From: a virus
Length of the DNA stretch: 64,000 bases
Direction: 5' to 3' (one strand)
IMG/VR virus record: IMGVR_UViG_3300044796_000658
Span: 1-64,000 of that record
Part shown: in pieces, positions 58,956 to 64,000 of the stretch
Numbering within the stretch: position 1 is the stretch's first letter
Layout: each line of letters opens with the position of its first letter
Notes under the pieces: model-generated
What the model saw: only the letters and a program-made list of their open reading frames with translations
Told to the model about the DNA's origin: nothing
Databases searched by the model: none
Position numbers and translations under genes: made by a program

Positions 58956-59158
58956 TATTCTTCCCCTAATATTTCGCAAGTAATTTTTGGTTTTGGAAAA
59001 TATGATCCAAAAACTTGTTGGTGGTAATCTGCTGGCAGTGCGTAATGATGCCTATAATTTTTGTTGAAAATTTGTGATTGTGTGATTCCACAATGTCTGT
59101 ATAAAGCAGCCATCACCTCTCGCTTCAAAGCCTCCAAAGTTTCTTCTTCAGTTTTCAT
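58955..59158 (-). CDS. Tagged array protein 3
   Basis: 67 residues. A helical start (EEETLEALKREVMAALYRHC) is followed by an aromatic and His-rich stretch (NYRHHYALPADYHQQVFGSY). The end KPKITCEILGEE is the shared tag. I found no clear source for its body in this window; it may copy a phage protein encoded elsewhere. The ATG lies 11 bases inside the upstream gene. Confidence 0.65.
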   Translation of the reverse strand: MKTEEETLEALKREVMAALYRHCGITQSQIFNKNYRHHYALPADYHQQVFGSYFPKPKITCEILGEE

Positions 59159-59354
59159 CTGGCAGCTCCTTTAATATTTCGCATATGATCTTGGATTTCT
59201 TTTTCGATTTCTCCGAGCTCCAGCTATGATCAAACGGATCGTGCCAAACGTAATCGTCAGAGTAAGAGTTGGCGTACGAATACGAATATAATGATGTTGA
59301 TGCCGCTGGCACATCAACCGTGATGTTCATATCTTCAATAACAACTTGTGGCAT
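59148..59354 (-). CDS. Tagged array protein 2
   Basis: 68 residues. A short beta start (QVVIEDMNITVDVPA) leads into a Ser/Tyr-rich centre (SLYSYSYANSYSDDYVWHD) and a basic run (KSKKKSK). The end KIICEILKELPDEN is the shared tag plus five residues. No source protein is evident in this window. TAATG couples it to the previous member. Confidence 0.65.
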   Translation of the reverse strand: MPQVVIEDMNITVDVPAASTSLYSYSYANSYSDDYVWHDPFDHSWSSEKSKKKSKIICEILKELPDEN

Positions 59355-59578
59355 TACTCTTCCCCCAATATTTCACAGGTGATTTTAGACTTGATTTTAG
59401 GCTTAACAATTTGTTTGCCGTATCTTGTCAAGGTAGGTGTGGTGGCGATACCGTGGTAATACAATGGATTGACACGGGTACGGTAACTTTCACGGGCTGC
59501 TGTTTCGCTCGTATAATAATCATAATACGAAGACAAGTTGATTGGCGTATTGCCTGTTTTTACTGCTTCTATTTTCAT
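59354..59578 (-). CDS. Tagged array protein 1 (capsid-like peptide)
   Basis: 74 residues. The stretch RVNPLYYHGIATTPTLTRYG, followed by KQIV, resembles the capsid C-terminal region with TPT and TRYGKKLL. A Tyr-rich start (SSYYDYYTSETAARESYRTR) precedes it. The end KSKITCEILGEE is the shared tag. The ATG overlaps the stop of the gp46-like gene (ATGA), so the whole array is translated after that gene. Confidence 0.65.
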   Translation of the reverse strand: MKIEAVKTGNTPINLSSYYDYYTSETAARESYRTRVNPLYYHGIATTPTLTRYGKQIVKPKIKSKITCEILGEE

Positions 59579-61521
59579 TTGATCCTACTTATTCCGTTTT
59601 CTTTAATGACTGTGATAGTATCGTAGTTACTTAACATTTCCAACAATTCAGGATCGTGTGTAGTCACCAAGACTTGACGATCTCTTGCCAATTCGCAAAT
59701 CATGGCAAAAACGGATTGAATGCCCGGTCTGTCCAGATTTGTACCAACCTCATCCAGACTGACAAGACTCGGACAGGAACCAGCCGTTAAAGCGGTTACG
59801 TTTGCGAATCCCTGCGAAATACCCAAGCTGATGCGTTGATGTTCACCGCCAGACATTGCGCTGTGTACGAAAGGATCACCGTCTGGAGGATTCCTCTCAA
59901 TCTTCTCAACCAATTCCGTATTGAACTTAAGAGTGATCTTATTATCAATCAAGAATTGGAGCCAGAAGTTAATCTTGGCATTGAGCAATGGAACGATTTC
60001 ATCAATGATAAACGACCGAATGCCCTTGTCGCCGAAACCCATAATCCAAAAATCGTAATATGGGATTTGAGAAGTATGCTCATCAACTTCCTTACGCTGC
60101 GACATCATCTTTTGACGATTGAAATCTAATTCTGCTTCCAAATTGGCCAAGATCGGCCCATAAGGATCGCCTGCCTCGTACTCAGTTACTTTCTGCTCTA
60201 ATTGTTCTGACAGTGTATCAATCTTTTGTTCGATAATCAATGCCGCTGCATTAGCATTCTTCTGAAAAGCCGCTGTCAACTGTGAACGCTTGGATTCCAA
60301 CTCACGAATATTCCTCACGACACCCAATTCACGAATTTTGGCATTTTCAATCGCTTCAACAATAGCCGCAATCGCCCTATCGTACTTGCCCATCTTGACA
60401 GCCGCCGCATCCCAATCGGTCTGATTCTTCTTGATCTCTTCCCTGATTTCAGCAATCTGATCCTCGTTATGGGAAATCACGTGCTGGAAATTTTCCTTGT
60501 TCACAACACCGAAACAAACCTTACATTTAGTACCGTTACTCGTCGTCAAAGAATGGGTTTGTTGCTTCAATTCCTCAATGTCTTTTTCACTCTTCTTGAT
60601 TGCGTAAGCGAGTTCTTTAGTTCCTAGCATCAACGTTTGACGATCTTCACGTACTTGACTGTGTTTCTTTTCCGCTTCTCGAATCGCTTCCTGTATCGCT
60701 TGACGAGATTTCGTTTTTTCTTGAATCGACTCTTCAACCAAAGAAATGTTCTCGTAGCTACTCACCGAATCTGGCTGAATTTGGGCCATCTCCTCTTTTG
60801 CCCTAACAATCTGTAGCTTCAATCGCTCAATGCTGTTCATCTGGCCCATTCGCCAATCTTCACGCTGCTTTGAGATGTTGATAATTTGCCGTTCAGCAGT
60901 TTGAACATTAACAGAACTTTTTTCATAAACTGCTTTGATGACTTCCAGCTTTTGAAGAATTACAGTTTTCCGCTTCTTCGCCGACTCACAAAACTTATTG
61001 TACTTGTCTAGAGACAACAAACTCTCTGCGATCTGCCTTTTTTCAGAAGGGTTGCACATCAAGAAAGGCTTAGCGTTATGCTGGCCGAAACAAACAATGT
61101 TAATGAAGGCATTGTAGTTCAGTTTGATGATCTTGTTGATTTCATCTTGGGTTGCAGGAATACCACCGAGCTTCTGTAAATCGCCATCCTTGTACAGAGT
61201 CAAATCGTTCTTTTCTCTTCTGCGATTGATCACATAAGCGTGACCGTCCAATTCAAAGCCAATTTCAACTTCCAACTTGGACTTCATCTTAATGTTGATG
61301 ACTTCGTATTGGTTGAGGCTCTTGATCAGCTTGCCATAAAAGGCGTAAACAATGGCTTCTATGATGGTACTCTTACCAGCACCATTACTCGCATCTTTGC
61401 CAATATCAAGATTTTCACCTTTGATACAAACGATGTTGCCGTACTTTGTGAAATCGATGAAAAGAGGATTCTCGTTTCCGAACGATAAAAAGTTTGATGC
61501 TTTGATGTAATTGATTTTCAT
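59575..61521 (-). CDS. 46: Recombination nuclease ATPase subunit (T4 gp46/SbcC-like)
   Basis: 648 residues. With the gp47-like subunit it resects DNA ends for recombination-dependent replication. The Walker A motif is in DASNGAGKSTIIEAIVYAFYG near residues 45-65 (given in part). A long coiled coil has a zinc hook (CKVC near 314). The signature motif HSAMSGGEHQRISLGI is near 560 and Walker B (LVSLDEVGTNLD) follows. ATG 61521 overlaps the gp47 stop (ATGA) and is preferred to 61530. The array of six small genes follows without a gap. Confidence 0.9.
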   Translation of the reverse strand: MKINYIKASNFLSFGNENPLFIDFTKYGNIVCIKGENLDIGKDASNGAGKSTIIEAIVYAFYGKLIKSLNQYEVINIKMKSKLEVEIGFELDGHAYVINRRREKNDLTLYKDGDLQKLGGIPATQDEINKIIKLNYNAFINIVCFGQHNAKPFLMCNPSEKRQIAESLLSLDKYNKFCESAKKRKTVILQKLEVIKAVYEKSSVNVQTAERQIINISKQREDWRMGQMNSIERLKLQIVRAKEEMAQIQPDSVSSYENISLVEESIQEKTKSRQAIQEAIREAEKKHSQVREDRQTLMLGTKELAYAIKKSEKDIEELKQQTHSLTTSNGTKCKVCFGVVNKENFQHVISHNEDQIAEIREEIKKNQTDWDAAAVKMGKYDRAIAAIVEAIENAKIRELGVVRNIRELESKRSQLTAAFQKNANAAALIIEQKIDTLSEQLEQKVTEYEAGDPYGPILANLEAELDFNRQKMMSQRKEVDEHTSQIPYYDFWIMGFGDKGIRSFIIDEIVPLLNAKINFWLQFLIDNKITLKFNTELVEKIERNPPDGDPFVHSAMSGGEHQRISLGISQGFANVTALTAGSCPSLVSLDEVGTNLDRPGIQSVFAMICELARDRQVLVTTHDPELLEMLSNYDTITVIKENGISRIK

Positions 61522-62558
61522 TCGGCGCAAATCTCCTGTGCTATTTTGAGCAAGTCATTCGTGTCTAAATTTTGTGTATTGCTGGCAGAAATGAACCTTT
61601 GGAAAAGGTCGCCATCTTGCAAATTGAATTTGAGCATTCGATCTTCTTTGGATTCTTCTTTCGCAATGATTTCCTTCGGTAGAAATGTTACTTGTGAATC
61701 CGGTGATGTAGAACGTACCTTGCTCTGTAAATCTACTACGTCGGCAGAATTGAGGTCATCGACGTAAACCCTCACGAAATTGCGGCCCAAATCTTCGGGC
61801 AAATCCACAGCATCCAAAATCAAATGCTTCGGTGAAAAATCATTAACTATCGCAATCGTTTCCAATGTTTCAGTATCCATCGCCAAGATGTGTTTTTCCT
61901 GAAAGGCTTCGTTAAATGTTAACTGTAATGGCGAACCGATGTACTCTACCTTGTCGGTCAATTTTTGGGCACCGTGATAGTGTCCCAAGAAAACTCTGTT
62001 CCATCCGTCAAAAAGATCACGGCTAACAGGTACCATATCGTTTTCATTCTCAACCGATACTTCTGCTTTTGTTCTATGATTAAAGTTAAGTACGGCACCA
62101 TCTACGGCAATATGACCAATCAATACGTTAGACTTCTTCGCTTTCCAATTCTTTAGAGTATTAATTGGATTATGAGTGAAGGGCAAGAAGTCAATTGGGA
62201 AATCGCCGACCATCACGGTTGATGGTTCCGATACGACAGTAACGTTTTTAAGGGCAGCGAACGGATGTACACTAGAGATTTCTTTACTTTCGTAAAACCA
62301 CAGATCGTGGTTGCCGAGTAGAAGATAAAGATTAATGTCGGGATTGGCATTCAGAACATTGAATGTTTTGTTGTAAGCCAAAACTTGAATTTTTTGACGG
62401 TCTTGAAAGAGGTCGCCGCCAAAAACGATATTTTTGATCTTCCGCTTGCGGGCCGTATCAAAAACCCACTGGAGGACTTTTAGACAATCCTCCAAGCGAT
62501 CTTGACTACCTTTATGTGCTGCGATGTGAACGTCTGAGAAAAATAAAATTTCGGGCAT
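61518..62558 (-). CDS. 47: Recombination nuclease subunit (T4 gp47/SbcD-like)
   Basis: 346 residues, a calcineurin-like phosphoesterase. Metal-binding motifs in order: FSDVHIAAH near residue 7, FGGDLFQDR near 46, LLGNHDLW near 81, IGHIAVDG near 147 and LGHYHG near 190. It forms the nuclease part of the Mre11-Rad50-like complex with gp46. It is the first gene of the operon that leads into gp46, the six-gene array and the ribonucleotide reductase. Confidence 0.9.
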   Translation of the reverse strand: MPEILFFSDVHIAAHKGSQDRLEDCLKVLQWVFDTARKRKIKNIVFGGDLFQDRQKIQVLAYNKTFNVLNANPDINLYLLLGNHDLWFYESKEISSVHPFAALKNVTVVSEPSTVMVGDFPIDFLPFTHNPINTLKNWKAKKSNVLIGHIAVDGAVLNFNHRTKAEVSVENENDMVPVSRDLFDGWNRVFLGHYHGAQKLTDKVEYIGSPLQLTFNEAFQEKHILAMDTETLETIAIVNDFSPKHLILDAVDLPEDLGRNFVRVYVDDLNSADVVDLQSKVRSTSPDSQVTFLPKEIIAKEESKEDRMLKFNLQDGDLFQRFISASNTQNLDTNDLLKIAQEICAE

Positions 62559-62624
62559 AGAAGTACCGAGGGGTTATGTCGGTATATTCTAACGATAATC
62601 TTTTCATTTTCTATCTTACTTTTT

Positions 62625-63020
62625 TCACTTCAACAAACTCTTGGGCTTTTGCTCAACTTTGGCAACTTTATTTAACTTTGGATTGCGTTTTGAAACACTA
62701 ATCTCATTGAAAAATTCGTTATACTTTTGATCGTCAGCGACACGTCTTAACACTTTCCAAACGTCGGCAATGGAAATGTTTTGGATAGGTACAGGAGTTG
62801 CCGGTGGTGGTGGTGCGCCCATTCCGCCCATATCACCGCCCATAGGAGGCCCGCCACCCATTCCGCCCATCATAGGATCAGCACCGGGAGCACCTCCCAT
62901 CGCATCAGGGGCACCACCCATTTCACCACCTGGAGCAGGCGGCATACCACCAGCCGGGGGCGGTGGACCAAGAGGAGCTTCGGTTAAGCGGGTACAGGCT
63001 TCATAAAAACTTTGCTTCAT
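62625..63020 (-). CDS. Gly/Pro/Met-rich protein with targeting-like N-terminus
   Basis: 131 residues. It starts MKQSFYEACTRLTEAPLG, close to the T4 capsid-targeting pattern and with LTE-A, an ideal prohead protease site. Residues 18-75 are a low-complexity run of Gly, Pro, Met and Ala (MGGMGGGPPMGGDMGG). Residues 78-131 are a helical and basic end (VWKVLRRVADDQKYNEFF). Likely an internal head protein, inferred from the N-terminus. Confidence 0.6.
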   Translation of the reverse strand: MKQSFYEACTRLTEAPLGPPPPAGGMPPAPGGEMGGAPDAMGGAPGADPMMGGMGGGPPMGGDMGGMGAPPPPATPVPIQNISIADVWKVLRRVADDQKYNEFFNEISVSKRNPKLNKVAKVEQKPKSLLK

Positions 63021-63044
63021 ATGAGATTATTTAGTACTATTTTC

Positions 63045-63073
63045 TTGACTTATGAGAAAAATTATGAGATTAT
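63045..63073 (+). promoter_or_regulatory. Possible sigma70-type promoter
   Basis: TTGACT at 63045-63050, a 17-base spacer and GATTAT at 63068-63073, about 60 bases upstream of the gene at 63133. The -10 is a weak match. Confidence 0.35.
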
Positions 63074-63132
63074 ATTATCAACGCTGGTTGAGCCGGAACC
63101 AGTAACAACGTAGATTCTCAGGGGAGAAGACG

Positions 63133-63462
63133 ATGAAAAGACCACTTCAAGAACCCAAATCTCAGCGATACAGAGCAATTGCCGTCTTTGCCAGTGGCAA
63201 AGAAGGGTTGATAACGCTCGGTAGCAACTACGCCTTTGTACAGGAAAACTACGACGAAGCGTTTCACAAACTGTACGGCGTGGACAGCGAAGGGAACCAA
63301 ACAGCGAGCATTAAGGAGGTTCATGTCCAGCAATGGCAAGGGCAATCCGATGTTGGCCGCTGGAATACCCTCAAGGTTCTTCCGGTGCCACAACCCGTCG
63401 TCATCGGCATCGGCGTACGCAAAAAGCCGGTTGAAACCGCTGCGGAACCGACCATCGGTTAA
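63133..63462 (+). CDS. Small unrecognised protein
   Basis: 109 residues with an AGGGGAG ribosome site. A beta-rich fold (YRAIAVFASGKEGLITLGSN) is followed by an extended, Pro/Val-rich C-terminus (VLPVPQPVVIGIGVRKK). It lies alone between opposite-strand genes. Function unknown. Confidence 0.55.
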   Translation: MKRPLQEPKSQRYRAIAVFASGKEGLITLGSNYAFVQENYDEAFHKLYGVDSEGNQTASIKEVHVQQWQGQSDVGRWNTLKVLPVPQPVVIGIGVRKKPVETAAEPTIG

Positions 63463-63484
63463 ATAAAAAAATATTTTTCACAAA

Positions 63485-63508
63485 ATCGGCGGATTTTTAT
63501 CCGCCGAT
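63485..63508. terminator. Hairpin after the gene ending at 63462
   Basis: ATCGGCGGAT-tttt-ATCCGCCGAT. The minus-strand side is followed by TTTTGTGAAAAATATTTTTT. It may end or attenuate transcription before the next gene at 63523. Confidence 0.55.
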
Positions 63509-63522
63509 CATTATTTAACGGT

Positions 63523-63816
63523 ATGATAAACGTTAAACCCCCAGATCCGTTTTGTGAAGCCGTATTAGGTGAATTCAAACCGGACAAAGTAAAAACAGAC
63601 AAAGGCACTCTCGCCTTTGCACGCAAAGGCGAACTTTTCATCGCCGAAGAATACGCACAAAAATGGGTTGATCCCGTTACCTTCCAAAATAAATGGATCT
63701 TTGGAAATGTGAACCTAGTCGAATGGCGACTGGTAAGCAAATTGGATGGCTCGGTTAGCTACGAAAGGCAAATGGAACCTTGCCTCAAAGGTGGCAAACT
63801 TAAGGATATGCTCTAA
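63523..63816 (+). CDS. Small unrecognised protein
   Basis: 97 residues, compact alpha/beta (PDPFCEAVLGEFKPDKVK, then KGELFIAEEYAQKWVD). It ends shortly before a strong terminator. No ribosome site is prominent. Function unknown. Confidence 0.5.
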   Translation: MINVKPPDPFCEAVLGEFKPDKVKTDKGTLAFARKGELFIAEEYAQKWVDPVTFQNKWIFGNVNLVEWRLVSKLDGSVSYERQMEPCLKGGKLKDML

Positions 63817-63819
63817 ACG

Positions 63820-63847
63820 AAAAAGCCCGGCTTAGCCGGGCTTTTTT
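63820..63847. terminator. Bidirectional terminator
   Basis: GCCCGGC-tta-GCCGGGC with A4-5 and T6, between the plus-strand gene and the converging helicase. Same stem as at 6439 and 20226. Confidence 0.85.
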
Positions 63848-64000
63848 CATTCTTGTACAGTCACTTTATGCCCTTCGGCCTCAATGATCTTCACTCGCTT
63901 CCAAGAGTGCTTTTCCAGATAATCATTGATTTCAAAGATAAAGTCATAATACTTTAAGTGATCCTTGTCATTCGCCATACGCAATCCACGACCAAATCTT
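63847..64000 (-). CDS. Superfamily 2 helicase, C-terminal fragment (UvsW-like)
   Basis: The visible 51 codons read RFGRGLRMANDKDHLKYYDF at the start and end in a basic/acidic tail. RFGRGLR is helicase motif VI with its arginine fingers, followed by the usual YDFI strand. The gene continues beyond the right edge. In T4-like phages this position suits UvsW, which unwinds R-loops and branched DNA, but other SF2 helicases cannot be excluded. Confidence 0.65.
   Translation of the reverse strand, partial: RFGRGLRMANDKDHLKYYDFIFEINDYLEKHSWKRVKIIEAEGHKVTVQE

Larger units (their letters stand above)
58102..59398 (-). repeat. Six imperfect copies of a 35-45 base tag-coding repeat
   Basis: Each of the six small genes ends with a related stretch that reads, on the plus strand, CTTCCCCCAATATTTCACA followed by an A/T/G-rich run ending near TTTAGACTTTTT. 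The copies start near 58102, 58321, 58644, 58955, 59150 and 59354. They encode K-(S/P)-K-I-x-C-E-I-L-(K/G)-E. Spacing varies from 195 to 323 bases because the gene bodies differ. The conserved 3' module with changing bodies looks like cassette duplication. Confidence 0.8.

Noticed and set aside
58100-59578. CRISPR-like array reading of the 58-59 kb repeats
   Set aside because: The copies are imperfect, in frame, and separated by protein-coding bodies of different length; there are no spacers of constant size and no cas genes.
58100-59578. The array as one decayed gene split by frameshifts
   Set aside because: Each unit has its own start overlapping the previous stop and its own complete tag, which a broken gene would not show six times.

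Overview
This window is part of the genome of a large tailed phage with a contractile tail (T4-like myovirus, possibly a jumbo phage). The evidence is a T4-type head module on the minus strand (portal gp20, prohead protease gp21, core scaffold gp22, major capsid gp23), a tail module on the plus strand (gp15-like tail completion protein, gp18-like sheath, two gp19-like tube proteins), a gp55-like late sigma factor, a gp46/gp47 recombination nuclease pair and the end of a UvsW-like helicase. Genes are tightly packed and many overlap by ATGA or TAATG. Two sigma70-type promoters, a lipoprotein signal peptide and a heptosyltransferase-like enzyme fit a Gram-negative host. I cannot name the phage or the host from the sequence.

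Layout. 1-2 kb: collagen-like tail fibre protein and two terminators. 2-13.5 kb: head module, interrupted by a methyltransferase and several unrecognised proteins; the portal carries an in-frame intein. 13.6-22.3 kb: mostly small unrecognised proteins, a second methyltransferase, a class I glutamine amidotransferase and a catalytically incomplete class II amidotransferase paralogue. 22.3-38 kb: third methyltransferase, a neck-like protein, an HNH endonuclease with a hairpin-controlled start, an aberrant tRNA, orotidine decarboxylase (PyrF), a glycosyltransferase, an intradiol dioxygenase homologue, then the tail genes. 38-44 kb: late sigma factor and a cluster with two R2K-type ATP-grasp ligases around a gamma-glutamylcyclotransferase-like protein. 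44-50 kb: gp26-like baseplate protein, a MerR-YfbU fusion regulator, a second HNH endonuclease, a resolvase-like nuclease and a class II amidotransferase. 50-58 kb: flavin monooxygenase, CTP synthase (PyrG), Fet4-like iron permease and a class II (B12-dependent) ribonucleotide reductase. 58-59.6 kb: six tiny, translationally coupled genes sharing a C-terminal tag. 59.6-64 kb: gp46/gp47, small proteins and the helicase fragment.

How the genes work together. The head and tail genes are probably read late by the gp55-like sigma factor; TATATA boxes precede several of them. PyrF, PyrG and the reductase would raise pyrimidine and deoxynucleotide supply. gp46/gp47 and the helicase support recombination-dependent replication. 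The ATP-grasp, cyclotransferase and glutamine amidotransferase genes suggest a gamma-glutamyl or peptide-tagging chemistry.

The most novel part is 58100-59578. Six small proteins end in the same motif (K-S/P-K-I-x-C-E-I-L-K/G-E), while their bodies carry short copies of conserved segments of this phage's own capsid, portal, prohead protease and ribonucleotide reductase. I know of no described system like this. A second pattern is a T4-like capsid-targeting N-terminus, usually followed by a prohead-protease site, on about a dozen otherwise unrelated proteins.
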